DNA of 64,000 nt, taken from contig NZ_CP125781.1 of NCBI RefSeq assembly GCF_030053895.1, positions 1,550,001 through 1,614,000 of the forward strand, in the 5' to 3' direction. The translations under genes and the position numbers were made by a program. The notes beneath the pieces were generated by a model that did no database searches, had not been told where the DNA came from, and was given only the letters and a program-made list of their open reading frames with translations. This document shows, piece after piece, positions 1 to 7,885 of the stretch. Each line of letters starts with the position of its first letter. Position 1 is the stretch's first letter. The stretch comes from Trabulsiella odontotermitis. GTDB lineage: Bacteria > Pseudomonadota > Gammaproteobacteria > Enterobacterales > Enterobacteriaceae.

Positions 1-448
1 ATGCTTTTTCCAGCATTTGTGTCCGCACGAAGCCGCACTTCTCCAGTACGCGCACCGAACCGGTATTGTCGGCCAGCACCCAGGCATTCAGCGCTTTGAC
101 ACCCGCCTGCGTAAAGGCATATTCGCAGAGCGCGCGCACCGCTTCGCTGGCAATGCCTTTCCCCTGAGCCTGTGGGATAAACATATAGCCAATATCCGCC
201 TCTTCACGATACTGCGGGCTGATTTTCAGGCCTATATCGCCCAGCGCGGTCGGGTCGTCATGGGTACGTACCACAAAGGTATGCGGGGCATTCAGGCGGG
301 TGGCGAACAGCAGACGGTTATCTTTTTCAGGGGCGATGCTGGCGATATAGCGCATCACTGACGGGTCTTCACGCAGAACGCGAAAAAAGTTCCAGTCAGT
401 AGTCTGGAAGGGAGAAAGGATAAGCCGGGTGGTGGTGATTGTCGCCAT
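1..448 (-). CDS. RimJ/RimL-type GNAT N-acetyltransferase (C-terminus cut by window edge)
   Basis: Reading the minus strand from the ATG at 448-446 gives an open frame of 149 codons that runs off the window start. It begins MATITTTRLILSPF, the usual first strand of the COG1670 acetyltransferase family. The acetyl-CoA pyrophosphate-binding loop is visible as QAQGKGIASEAV, followed by the family's ADNTGSVRVLEKCGF segment. By family knowledge such enzymes transfer acetyl groups from acetyl-CoA to N-terminal or small-molecule amines in the cytoplasm; the substrate cannot be told here. The C-terminus lies outside the window. It is probably a separate transcription unit upstream of yfcH on the same strand. 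Only the specific substrate is uncertain. Confidence 0.85.
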   Translation of the reverse strand, partial: MATITTTRLILSPFQTTDWNFFRVLREDPSVMRYIASIAPEKDNRLLFATRLNAPHTFVVRTHDDPTALGDIGLKISPQYREEADIGYMFIPQAQGKGIASEAVRALCEYAFTQAGVKALNAWVLADNTGSVRVLEKCGFVRTQMLEKA

Positions 449-505
449 AACGTCGCCATTCAGATGAGTTGGCCTTTCACTGTATCATGAGCCTGTTGCG
501 CGCAA

Positions 506-1399
506 TCAACCTACCACATCTGACAGGGCTTCTTCTAAGTCATACCAGCGGAATGCGAAACCGGCCTCTTCCAGCCGTTTTGGCAGTGCGCGTTGACCGC
601 CGAGCACCAGCACCGAGGATTCCCCCATCATCAGGCGTATCGCGGTGGCAGGTGCGCGCAGCACGGCCGCGCGGTGCAGCACATGGCCGAGCGTGTGGGC
701 GAACTGCTCGTTACGCACCGGGTAGGGCGAGACCATGTTAAACGGGCCGCGCAGGTCGTTGTCGAGCAGCCAGAGAATGCCGTTCACCATGTCATCGATG
801 TGGATCCACGCCAGATATTGTCTGCCGTTGCCCATCGGCCCGCCAAGGCCGAGCCGGAAAAGTGGCAGCATTTTAGCGAGGATCCCGCCTTTCGGGGCCA
901 GCACCACGCCGGTACGCAGCAGACAAACACGGGTATGATCGCTCTGCGCGCCACTGGCGATTTGCTCCCAGCGGGCACAGAGTTTGTGGGTAAATTCGTT
1001 ATGTGGCGGTTCTTCTTCCGTCACCACCACTTCGCCGAGATCGCCATAATAACCCGCAGCTGAACCACTGATCAGCACCGCCGGTGGCGTTTCGCTGGCA
1101 TGAAACAGGTCGACCAGCTTTTGGGTGATGTTCCAGCGGCTGTTGCAGAGCCGCTGCTTCTGTTCGTCAGTCCAGCGCTTATCAGCAATGGGTTCACCGG
1201 CGAGATTGATCACCGCATCGATACCGTCCAGATCCTGGCGATCACCGAGCCCTTTCCACAGTGAAACGCGATCACCCAATAGCTTGTGCGCCTTTTCGGG
1301 GTTTCGGGTGACCACCGCGACATCATGCCCCAGCGCGAACAGCCGGGGGATCAGATGACGTCCAATGAGCCCTGTACCGCCGGTTATCAGAATTTTCAT
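506..1399 (-). CDS. yfcH: TIGR01777-type NAD(P)-binding epimerase-like protein YfcH
   Basis: A 297-residue protein starting MKILITGGTGLIGRHL, with the Rossmann dinucleotide-binding glycines G7-x-x-G10-x-x-G13. A central LISGSAAGYYGD stretch is typical of the SDR39U1/YfcH family, and a conserved C-terminal segment ends near LVLGGQRALPKRL and FRWYDLEEAL. The length equals that of E. coli YfcH. The family is an atypical short-chain dehydrogenase/epimerase group with no firmly established substrate, so the reaction is left open. It lies 18 bp downstream of folX on the same strand and is probably co-transcribed with it. Confidence 0.93.
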   Translation of the reverse strand: MKILITGGTGLIGRHLIPRLFALGHDVAVVTRNPEKAHKLLGDRVSLWKGLGDRQDLDGIDAVINLAGEPIADKRWTDEQKQRLCNSRWNITQKLVDLFHASETPPAVLISGSAAGYYGDLGEVVVTEEEPPHNEFTHKLCARWEQIASGAQSDHTRVCLLRTGVVLAPKGGILAKMLPLFRLGLGGPMGNGRQYLAWIHIDDMVNGILWLLDNDLRGPFNMVSPYPVRNEQFAHTLGHVLHRAAVLRAPATAIRLMMGESSVLVLGGQRALPKRLEEAGFAFRWYDLEEALSDVVG

Positions 1400-1417
1400 G
1401 CAACCTCCCGGTTGCGC

Positions 1418-1780
1418 TTAACGTCGCCAGCTCATCGTCATGGATACCGAGTCGGCGTACCGCAGCGCATGAAGTTTGTCGATCTCTACTTCAGCATAAG
1501 TGACCCAGTGATGTTCGCGTGCGATGTCGAGCACATCCTGAGTTAATTTTTCCAGCAATGAGAAACGGTTATCTTCAATGTGCCGGATGATGCTTTTGGT
1601 GATCGTGCGATAATTCAGCGCATCGTTAATGTCTTCGCTGTTACGTGCCTTATCGGCAGGGTAGTGGATCACGACGTTCACTATCACATCCTGACGATTG
1701 GCGATCTCCTCTTCCTTGATGCCGATAAAAGTACGCAGGCGCAGGTTTTTAATTCGAATCATGGCGTCTGGCTGAGACAT
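1418..1780 (-). CDS. folX: dihydroneopterin triphosphate 2'-epimerase FolX
   Basis: A 120-residue protein beginning MSQPDAMIRIKNLRLRTFIG, with the FolB/FolX fold signature of a tunnelling-fold pterin enzyme: IGIKEEE near the N-terminus, then LNYRTITK and the LLEKLTQDVLD helix. The closing ALRYADSVSMTMSWRR matches E. coli FolX. It epimerises 7,8-dihydroneopterin triphosphate to the monapterin form in the cytoplasm. The frame stays open 11 codons further upstream, but the ATG at 1780 has an AGGAAG ribosome-binding site and gives the family length, so I chose it. It lies between yfcG and yfcH on the same strand. Confidence 0.95.
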   Translation of the reverse strand: MSQPDAMIRIKNLRLRTFIGIKEEEIANRQDVIVNVVIHYPADKARNSEDINDALNYRTITKSIIRHIEDNRFSLLEKLTQDVLDIAREHHWVTYAEVEIDKLHALRYADSVSMTMSWRR

Positions 1781-1824
1781 TGCTGGCTTCCTCTGTATCG
1801 TGGTTGCCGCCATGATACATCATC

Positions 1825-2454
1825 TTATCCGGCTTGCGCTTTTTGCAACGCCCGGACGGTTGCTGGTCGGGTCCGGATGCGCTCAAACCAGTTTTTTACT
1901 GCCGGAAAGTTTTCCAGATCAACACGCTGGCGCTCATGGGCATTCACCCACGGCCAGCAGGCGATATCGGCAATGCTGTAGTCTTCACCCCCCATCCACG
2001 GCGAGGTTTCGAGCCGTTTGTTAAGCACGTTGTACAGGCGCTGCGTCTCGACCTGAAAACGTTCAATGGCATAAGGCACCGGTTGCGGCGCGAAGTGGTT
2101 AAAGTGGTGATTCTGCCCCAGCATAGGCCCCAGACCACCCACCTGCCAGAATAGCCACTGCAGGGTCGTAAACCGTGCGCGTGGCTCCTGGCTGAGCAAT
2201 TTGCCCGTTTTTTCCGCCAGATAGACCAGAATCGCGCCCGACTCGAACAGACTCAGCGGCGCGCTGCCATCGACTGGCTCGTGATCGACAATCGCCGGGA
2301 TCTTATTATTGGGCGACACCTCAAGAAACGCCGGACGAAACTGCTCGCCTTTGCTGATATCCACCCGAATCAGGCGGTAAGCCAGTTCGGCTTCTTCGAG
2401 GAACAGGGCAATTTTGTGTCCGTTGGGGGTTGGCGCGTAATACAAGTCAATCAT
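1825..2454 (-). CDS. yfcG: nu-class glutathione transferase / disulfide-bond oxidoreductase YfcG
   Basis: A 209-residue two-domain GST. The N-terminal thioredoxin-like domain starts MIDLYYAPTPNGHKIALFLEE, with T9 and N11 at the glutathione-contact positions known from E. coli YfcG, followed by NNKIPAIVDH (cis-proline loop) and LFESGAIL. The C-terminal helical domain contains LQWLFWQVGGLGPMLGQNHHF, a nu-class hallmark, and YSIADIACWPW. The frame extends 12 codons further upstream, but the second of two adjacent ATGs (2454) is better spaced from GGGAG and matches the family N-terminus. The E. coli enzyme acts as a GSH-dependent disulfide reductase; the same role is inferred here. Divergent from yfcF. 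Confidence 0.93.
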   Translation of the reverse strand: MIDLYYAPTPNGHKIALFLEEAELAYRLIRVDISKGEQFRPAFLEVSPNNKIPAIVDHEPVDGSAPLSLFESGAILVYLAEKTGKLLSQEPRARFTTLQWLFWQVGGLGPMLGQNHHFNHFAPQPVPYAIERFQVETQRLYNVLNKRLETSPWMGGEDYSIADIACWPWVNAHERQRVDLENFPAVKNWFERIRTRPATVRALQKAQAG

Positions 2455-2591
2455 CATCACTCCCGTGAATAAGCCGACGTGTTGAAACAAGGAGTATAGA
2501 AGCTCATTGAGGAGTGTGAGTTTTGATCAAGTGACAGCGTGCGAAAGAGGCGATATGGTGAAAGAAAACCCGATAGCCCGTTGAGGATACT

Positions 2592-3236
2592 ATGAGCAAA
2601 CCCGTCATTACGCTGTGGTCTGATGCCAGTTTTTTCTCGCCGTATGTCATGTCCGTCTACGTTGCCTTACAGGAGAAGGGCTTACCGTTTACTCTGAAAA
2701 CAGTTGATCTGTCCCGCGGTGAGCATTTACAGGCGCAATGGAAAGGTTTTTCCGTCACCCGTCGCGTTCCGTTGCTGGAAGTGGATGCCTTTGAGCTGAG
2801 CGAATCGTCGGCCATTGCCGAATATCTTGATGAGCGCTTTGCGCCACCACAGTGGGAACGCCTCTATCCTCATGATCTTGAAAAGCGCGCCCGCGCGCGG
2901 CAGATTCAGGCGTGGCTGCGCAGCGATCTGATGCCCATTCGCGAAGAGCGCTCAACCGAGGTCATTTTCGGCGGTGTGAAGAAGCCGGCACTGAGCGCGG
3001 CAGGGCAGAAAAGTGCAGAGAAATTATTCCGTACTGCCGGTGAGTTGTTGGCTCATGGTAATCCCAATCTGTTCGGCGAGTGGTGTATCGCCGATGCCGA
3101 TCTGGCGTTGATGCTCAACCGTCTGGTGCTTAACGGCGACGAGGTGCCAGAACGTCTGGCGGATTACGCCACCTTTCAGTGGCAACGCGCTTCGATACAA
3201 CGCTGGGTGGCGCTTTCCGCCAAACGCGCGGGCTGA
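2592..3236 (+). CDS. yfcF: glutathione S-transferase YfcF
   Basis: A 214-residue protein, the same length as E. coli YfcF, starting MSKPVITLWSDASFFSPYV. The N-terminal thioredoxin-fold domain carries RRVPLLEVDAFELSESSAIAEYL, the GST glutathione-binding site with the catalytic-region S-x-A-I-x-x-Y-L motif. The helical C-terminal half has RARARQIQAWLRSDLMPIREE and LFGEWCIADADLALML. GST and GSH-peroxidase activity in the cytoplasm, with a part in oxidative stress defence, is known for E. coli YfcF. Transcribed away from yfcG and towards yfcE, 52 bp upstream of it, so it may share a transcript with yfcE. Confidence 0.93.
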   Translation: MSKPVITLWSDASFFSPYVMSVYVALQEKGLPFTLKTVDLSRGEHLQAQWKGFSVTRRVPLLEVDAFELSESSAIAEYLDERFAPPQWERLYPHDLEKRARARQIQAWLRSDLMPIREERSTEVIFGGVKKPALSAAGQKSAEKLFRTAGELLAHGNPNLFGEWCIADADLALMLNRLVLNGDEVPERLADYATFQWQRASIQRWVALSAKRAG

Positions 3237-3288
3237 TCGGCTACAAAAAATCCGTTAAAATAGCGCGGTTTTTGTGGAGGAAAGGCGT

Positions 3289-3840
3289 ATGAAACTGATG
3301 TTTGCCTCGGACATTCACGGTTCGTTGCCCGCAACGGAACGCATGCTCGAACGCTTTGCGCAAAGTGGCGCGCAGTGGCTGATAGTGCTCGGTGATCTGC
3401 TGTATCACGGGCCGCGCAATGCCCTGCCGGAAGGCTACGCGCCAGCAGCGGTCGCTGAAGCACTGAACGCGCAGGCATCACGCATCATTGCTGTCCGCGG
3501 CAATTGCGACAGCGAAGTGGATCAGATGCTGCTGAAATTCCCTATTACCGCCCCCTGGCAACAGGTGCTGACCGGGTATCAGCGCCTGTTTCTGACTCAC
3601 GGTCATCTCTTTGGCCCGGATAACCTGCCCGCACTTGCCGCTGGCGATGTGCTGGTTTCCGGTCATACTCATATTCCGGTCGCGGAAAAACGCGGCGAGG
3701 TCATCTATTTTAATCCTGGCTCGGTCAGCATTCCGAAAGGCGATTTTGTCGCCAGCTACGGGATGCTGGAGGATGATTATTTGCGGGTTTTAGCACTCAA
3801 TGACCAACAGGTTATTGCACAGGTAGCGATTAACCCGTAA
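3289..3840 (+). CDS. yfcE: calcineurin-type phosphodiesterase YfcE
   Basis: A 183-residue metallophosphoesterase with all metal-site motifs in order: D8-x-H10 (ASDIHG), D36 (LGDLLYHG), N72 in GNCDSE, H104 (LTHGH), and H126/H128 in SGHTHIP. The ending FNPGSVSIPKG is the family C-terminal signature. The E. coli protein hydrolyses artificial phosphodiester substrates in a manganese-dependent way; its physiological substrate is unknown. An in-frame GTG at 3274 precedes a GGAGG site, so the ATG at 3289 just downstream of that site is the start. Confidence 0.94.
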   Translation: MKLMFASDIHGSLPATERMLERFAQSGAQWLIVLGDLLYHGPRNALPEGYAPAAVAEALNAQASRIIAVRGNCDSEVDQMLLKFPITAPWQQVLTGYQRLFLTHGHLFGPDNLPALAAGDVLVSGHTHIPVAEKRGEVIYFNPGSVSIPKGDFVASYGMLEDDYLRVLALNDQQVIAQVAINP

Positions 3841-3894
3841 CTTACCCGCAACCGTAAAACGCGCCGTGAGAGCGCTTTGACAGAAGGTTTCCCG

Positions 3895-4440
3895 ATGGTG
3901 GATCAGAGTTCTTTGGCAAGCACAGAATGGGTGGATATCGTGAGTGAAGACAATGAGGTGATCGCGCAGGCCAGCCGCGCACAGATGCGCGCGCAGTGCT
4001 TACGCCATCGCGCCACCTACATTGTGGTTCATGACGGCATGGGGAAAATTCTGGTGCAGCGCCGCACCGAAATTAAAGATTTTATGCCTGGCATGCTCGA
4101 TGCCACCGCTGGCGGCGTGGTGCAGGCCGATGAACAACTGCTGGAATCCGCGCGTCGTGAAGCGGAAGAAGAGCTCGGCATTGCCGGGGTGCCATTCGCA
4201 GACCATGGTCAGTTCTATTTTGAAGACAAGAACTGCCGCGTGTGGGGCAGCCTCTTTAGTTGCGTGTCGCATGGGCCTTTTGCCCTGCAGGAGGAAGAAG
4301 TCAGTGAAGTCTGCTGGATGACGCCGGAAGAGATCACCGCCCGCTGTGATGAGTTTACCCCTGATTCACTGAAAGCGCTGGCGCTCTGGATGAGCCGCAA
4401 CGCCAGCAATGAAACGGCGAAGGCCGAAGAAGCGGAGTAA
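3895..4440 (+). CDS. yfcD: Nudix hydrolase YfcD
   Basis: A 181-residue protein with a complete Nudix box at residues 74-96 (G74-x5-E80-x7-R88-E89-A-E-E92-E93-x-G95-I), the Mg-binding catalytic motif for hydrolysing nucleoside diphosphate-linked compounds. The N-terminal half, with CLRHRATYIVVHDGMGKIL and QRRTEIKDFMPGMLDATAGG, resembles isopentenyl-diphosphate-isomerase-like Nudix proteins. The substrate is not established. A TTG at 3877 lies in frame, but AGAAGG at 3882-3887 sits 7 bp before the ATG at 3895, which is taken as the start. It ends 3 bp from the convergent lacI-type gene. E. coli K-12 has yfcC in the next position; it is absent here. Confidence 0.93.
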   Translation: MVDQSSLASTEWVDIVSEDNEVIAQASRAQMRAQCLRHRATYIVVHDGMGKILVQRRTEIKDFMPGMLDATAGGVVQADEQLLESARREAEEELGIAGVPFADHGQFYFEDKNCRVWGSLFSCVSHGPFALQEEEVSEVCWMTPEEITARCDEFTPDSLKALALWMSRNASNETAKAEEAE

Positions 4441-4443
4441 CCG

Positions 4444-5463
4444 TCAGCAGCTATCGCGCAGACACAGTTTTGACGCGATAGGTGCACGTTGCGTCCAGTT
4501 CCCGTCATTCAGGCGCGCCAGCAGGGCGCGTCCGGCTTCGACGCCAATTTTGCGGTGCGGCACCGCCATGGTGGTCAGCGGCGGCTGGCACACCCGGCTG
4601 ACATCGCTGTCGCCAAATCCCACAATCGCTAAGTCGTCCGGCACTTTGATACGCCGACGCTGGCATTCGTAAAGCGCCCCGCACGCCAGTTCGTCCGACA
4701 CGCAGACCAGCGCATCCAGCTCCGGCCAGGCCAGAATAAATTCCGGTAACTGCGCCGCGCCCGTGGAGAAGGTCGGCGGCGCGGCGGCGTTGATCACCCG
4801 GTTCGGCGACATATGGTGGCGCATCATGGCTTTGTACCAGCCCTGAAGATGTTGCTGAAAAATCCACTGTTCCTGATTGGCGCACAGCAGACCGATGTTC
4901 TGATAGCCGCGCTGAATAACGGTTTGCGTCAGTTCAAACATAGCGGCGACGTTGTCGATGCCGATGTTCATATCGATAGGATCGGTGCGGGTCGCACCCA
5001 TTTCAATCACCGGGATCGAGGCGTTTTTCAGCCACTGGCGCACTGTATCGCTGTGTTCAACGCTCAGCAGCACCGCGGCGGCAATGTTGGACGCCAGAAG
5101 TGTCTCCAGCAGTTTTTCTTCCTGTTCGACACGATGACGCGACTCTGCCAGCATGATCTGATACCCGGCGGGCTGTAGCACTTCCTGCAACCCGGCGAAC
5201 ATTTCCGAACAGCCTGATTCGCCCAGGTTCGGCACCACCATCGCAATCGTCCATGACGAGGCGGAGGCGAGGGCGCTGGCGGCGAGATTGGGCATATAGC
5301 CCAGCGTCTCGACCGCCGCTTCAATTTTTTCTCGTAGCTTGTCGGAGACCTGTTCAGGCGTGCGCAGCGCTCGGGACACCGTCATCGTTCCCACACCGGC
5401 AAGTTGCGCGACATCCGCAAGAGTGACTTTGCCAGTACTACGACGTTTTCGGGTAAGTGACAT
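4444..5463 (-). CDS. LacI/GntR-family transcriptional repressor of the adjacent PTS-transketolase operon
   Basis: A 339-residue regulator. The N-terminal helix-turn-helix (about residues 12-35, KVTLADVAQLAGVGTMTVSRAL) has the LacI-family pattern, and the hinge helix follows at NLAASALASA. The rest is a periplasmic-binding-protein-like sensor domain (MVVPNLGESGCSEMFAGLQ; DALVCVSDELACGAL; IVGFGDSDVSRVCQPPLTT). The HTH and hinge most resemble GntR of gluconate metabolism. It is divergent from the PTS operon with a 216-bp gap holding two palindromic operators, which suggests it represses that operon and possibly itself. The inducer is unknown, most likely a phosphosugar from the operon's pathway. 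Confidence 0.88.
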   Translation of the reverse strand: MSLTRKRRSTGKVTLADVAQLAGVGTMTVSRALRTPEQVSDKLREKIEAAVETLGYMPNLAASALASASSWTIAMVVPNLGESGCSEMFAGLQEVLQPAGYQIMLAESRHRVEQEEKLLETLLASNIAAAVLLSVEHSDTVRQWLKNASIPVIEMGATRTDPIDMNIGIDNVAAMFELTQTVIQRGYQNIGLLCANQEQWIFQQHLQGWYKAMMRHHMSPNRVINAAAPPTFSTGAAQLPEFILAWPELDALVCVSDELACGALYECQRRRIKVPDDLAIVGFGDSDVSRVCQPPLTTMAVPHRKIGVEAGRALLARLNDGNWTQRAPIASKLCLRDSC

Positions 5464-5555
5464 GCTTCATCCTGACTGAAATCACAACATAAAGTGCAAG
5501 CAGTATACGCCGGAAATCCCTCTTTTTGCTGCGTAATTGCGCAATGATTGTATTT

Positions 5556-5569
5556 TGATAGCGCTATCA
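5556..5569. promoter_or_regulatory. palindromic LacI-type operator 1
   Basis: A perfect 14-bp palindrome, TGATAGCGCTATCA, with the central CG expected of LacI-family operators. It lies in the divergent promoter region between the repressor gene and the PTS operon. A second copy of the core is centred 35 bp downstream. Binding by the adjacent repressor is inferred. Confidence 0.75.
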
Positions 5570-5591
5570 CAAATTTACTGTGTGGTTTTTT

Positions 5592-5603
5592 GGTAGCGCT
5601 ATC
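5592..5603. promoter_or_regulatory. palindromic LacI-type operator 2
   Basis: GGTAGCGCTATC, sharing the TAGCGCTATC core of operator 1 with one symmetric mismatch. The 35-bp centre-to-centre spacing is a little over three helical turns, which could allow cooperative binding of two dimers. Function is inferred from position and symmetry. Confidence 0.7.
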
Positions 5604-5605
5604 TT

Positions 5606-5621
5606 TGTGATTATCATCACG
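5606..5621 (+). promoter_or_regulatory. probable CRP site upstream of PTS operon
   Basis: TGTGA-N6-TCACG matches the CRP consensus TGTGA-N6-TCACA at nine of ten core positions. It starts 2 bp after operator 2 and 58 bp before the IIA start codon. A possible -10 (CATAAA, 5641-5646) about 20 bp downstream would put CRP near the -41 position of a class II promoter. Catabolite control is inferred from this arrangement. Confidence 0.6.
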
Positions 5622-5679
5622 GTTAGTCGCCTCACCCTTGCATAAAGTTTGTTCACCTTGTTAGCGAAAGGAGAACGGA

Positions 5680-6123
5680 ATGCTAAGTCAGTGGATCCAT
5701 GACGGAACGATTTTACTTGAGGAGACGGTCGCTGACTGGAAGCAGGCGGTCGAACTCTGTGCCCGTCCGTTGTTGGATAGCGGAACGATCACACCCGACT
5801 ACGTGACCGCGATCATCACGCAGCATCAGAAACTCGGGCCGTATTACGTGCTGGCGCCGGGGCTGGCGATGCCGCATGCGCGTCCCGAAGAAGGCGCTAA
5901 AGGTATGGGGTTGTCCCTGCTGAAGCTGAAACAGGGAGTGTCGTTCGGGGCGGGTGAATTTGATCCCGTCGACGTCATTGTGATGCTGGCGGCGCCCGAC
6001 AGCCACAGCCATATCGAAATGATCTCAGCGCTCGCCGCGTTATTCTCAAGCGAGGAAGATTTACTGCAATTACATCAGGCAAAAAGCCAGGAGGAAATAA
6101 AAACAATTATTTCACGCTTCTGA
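5680..6123 (+). CDS. PTS EIIA component, mannitol/ascorbate type (UlaC/SgcA-like)
   Basis: A 147-residue EIIA domain of the PTS_EIIA_2 family. The phosphoacceptor histidine is H66 in the motif APGLAMPHARPEEGA, and the conserved region VDVIVMLAAPDSHSHIEMISALA follows. It accepts phosphate from HPr and passes it to the IIB protein encoded next. The start at 5680 has a strong AAAGGAG site. It is the first gene of a five-gene operon (IIA-IIB-IIC-transketolase N-transketolase C) and is expected to be repressed by the divergent LacI-type protein and activated by CRP. Similarity to ascorbate PTS proteins does not prove ascorbate is the substrate. Confidence 0.9.
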   Translation: MLSQWIHDGTILLEETVADWKQAVELCARPLLDSGTITPDYVTAIITQHQKLGPYYVLAPGLAMPHARPEEGAKGMGLSLLKLKQGVSFGAGEFDPVDVIVMLAAPDSHSHIEMISALAALFSSEEDLLQLHQAKSQEEIKTIISRF

Positions 6124-6203
6124 TTCAGACCCGTACCCGACAATGATTTCATGACGCGTTACCGCGTCGTGCGCTCGTACTCTACCCAAAAAAGGTGACA
6201 ATA

Positions 6204-6476
6204 ATGAAAATCATGGCGATATGCGGCTCCGGCCTGGGCAGCAGTTTCATGGTCGAAATGAATATTAAAAAAGTCCTCAAGAAAATAAATATTGAGGCTG
6301 AGGTAGAACACTCTGATCTCTCCTCTGCCACCCCCGGTGCGGCCGACTTGTTTGTGATGGCAAAGGATATTGCCGCCAGCGCCAGCGTCCCGGACCATCA
6401 ACTGGTGGTGCTCAATAACATTATCGATATCAACGAGCTCGAAGCAAAACTGAGCGATTATTTTAACAAACAATAA
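6204..6476 (+). CDS. PTS EIIB component, ascorbate/galactitol type (UlaB-like)
   Basis: A 90-residue PTS_IIB domain with the phosphocysteine loop at the N-terminus: MKIMAICGSGLGSS, C7 as phosphoacceptor. It carries phosphate from the EIIA histidine to the incoming sugar at the IIC channel. An in-frame GTG at 6195 is part of the AAAGGTG ribosome-binding site, so the ATG at 6204 is the start. An 80-bp gap separates it from the IIA gene, and 20 bp separate it from the IIC gene. Confidence 0.9.
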   Translation: MKIMAICGSGLGSSFMVEMNIKKVLKKINIEAEVEHSDLSSATPGAADLFVMAKDIAASASVPDHQLVVLNNIIDINELEAKLSDYFNKQ

Positions 6477-6496
6477 CGTTAATAAGCGAGGCGGAT

Positions 6497-7885
6497 ATGT
6501 TTATCCTTGAAACGCTGAATTTTGTTGTTGATATTTTAAAGGTGCCCTCGGTACTGGTAGGGTTAATTGCGTTAATTGGTCTCGTTGCGCAAAAGAAATC
6601 ATTTTCTGACGTCATTAAAGGCACCATTAAAACCATTCTTGGGTTTATTGTACTGGGGGGCGGCGCCTCCGTATTAGTCGGTTCGTTAAATCCGTTAGGC
6701 GGCATGTTTGAACACGCGTTTAATATTCAGGGCATCATCCCGAATAATGAAGCGATCGTGTCTATTGCGCTGGAAAAATACGGGGCGTCGACGGCGCTTA
6801 TTATGGCCTTCGGGATGGTGGCAAACATCATCGTCGCCCGTTTTACGCGGTTGAAATACATCTTCCTCACCGGACATCACACTTTTTATATGGCGTGCAT
6901 GATTGGTGTGATCCTGACGGTAGCCGGCTTTGAAGGGGTGGGGCTGGTGTTTACCGGTTCGCTGATCCTCGGTCTGGTGATGGCGTTTTTCCCGGCGCTG
7001 GCGCAGCGTTATATGAAGCGCATTACCGGCAATGATGACATTGCGTTCGGGCACTTCGGTACCCTCGGCTACGTGCTTTCCGGCTGGATTGGCAGCCTGT
7101 GCGGCAAGGGTTCCCGCTCCACCGAAGAGATGAACCTGCCGAAAAACCTCAGCTTCCTGCGCGACAGTTCCATCTCCATTTCACTCACCATGATGATTAT
7201 CTATTTGATCATGGCGGTGAGTGCCGGACGTGAGTACGTTGAAGGCCAGCTCAGCGCCGGTCAGAACTACCTGGTTTACGCCATCATCATGGCGATCACC
7301 TTTGCTGCTGGTGTGTTCATTATCCTGCAGGGCGTGCGGTTGATTCTCGCGGAAATCGTCCCGGCGTTTACCGGTTTTTCCGAAAAACTGGTGCCCAACG
7401 CCCGTCCGGCGCTGGATTGCCCGGTGGTTTATCCGTATGCGCCTAACGCGGTGTTGATCGGCTTTCTGTTCAGCTTCCTTGGCGGGTTGGTGGGGCTTTT
7501 CCTGCTGGGGCAGATGAAACTGGTGCTGATCCTGCCGGGTGTGGTGCCGCACTTCTTTACAGGTGCGACTGCGGGCGTGTTTGGCAACGCCACCGGCGGT
7601 CGTCGTGGCGCGATGCTGGGTGCGTTTGCCAACGGTCTGCTGATCACCTTCCTGCCGGTTCTGCTGTTGCCGGTGCTTGGCGCGCTGGGCTTCGCCAATA
7701 CCACCTTCTCTGACGCAGATTTCGGTGCTGTCGGGATCCTGCTGGGTAATCTGGCGCGCTATCTCTCGCCGCTGGCGATTACCGGGCTTGTCGTCGCGCT
7801 GTTCGTCATTCTGGTGATTTACAACGTGGTGAAAGGTAAATCTGCGGGCAACGGCGCCCGACAAGACACAGGAGCGAAATCATAA
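6497..7885 (+). CDS. PTS EIIC membrane permease, ascorbate (UlaA/SgaT) family
   Basis: A 462-residue, strongly hydrophobic protein with about ten or more membrane segments, of the UlaA/SgaT family (GAT-type EIIC). Family segments include FVVDILKVPSVLVGLIALIG near the start, LTGHHTFYMACMIGVIL, GTLGYVLSGWIGSLCG and HFFTGATAGVFGNATGGRRG. It forms the inner-membrane sugar channel that works with the IIA and IIB proteins of this operon. The stop codon overlaps the next start (TAATG at 7883-7887), which implies translational coupling to the transketolase. The sugar is unknown; an uncommon pentose- or ketose-like compound is plausible given the enzymes downstream. Confidence 0.9.
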   Translation: MFILETLNFVVDILKVPSVLVGLIALIGLVAQKKSFSDVIKGTIKTILGFIVLGGGASVLVGSLNPLGGMFEHAFNIQGIIPNNEAIVSIALEKYGASTALIMAFGMVANIIVARFTRLKYIFLTGHHTFYMACMIGVILTVAGFEGVGLVFTGSLILGLVMAFFPALAQRYMKRITGNDDIAFGHFGTLGYVLSGWIGSLCGKGSRSTEEMNLPKNLSFLRDSSISISLTMMIIYLIMAVSAGREYVEGQLSAGQNYLVYAIIMAITFAAGVFIILQGVRLILAEIVPAFTGFSEKLVPNARPALDCPVVYPYAPNAVLIGFLFSFLGGLVGLFLLGQMKLVLILPGVVPHFFTGATAGVFGNATGGRRGAMLGAFANGLLITFLPVLLLPVLGALGFANTTFSDADFGAVGILLGNLARYLSPLAITGLVVALFVILVIYNVVKGKSAGNGARQDTGAKS

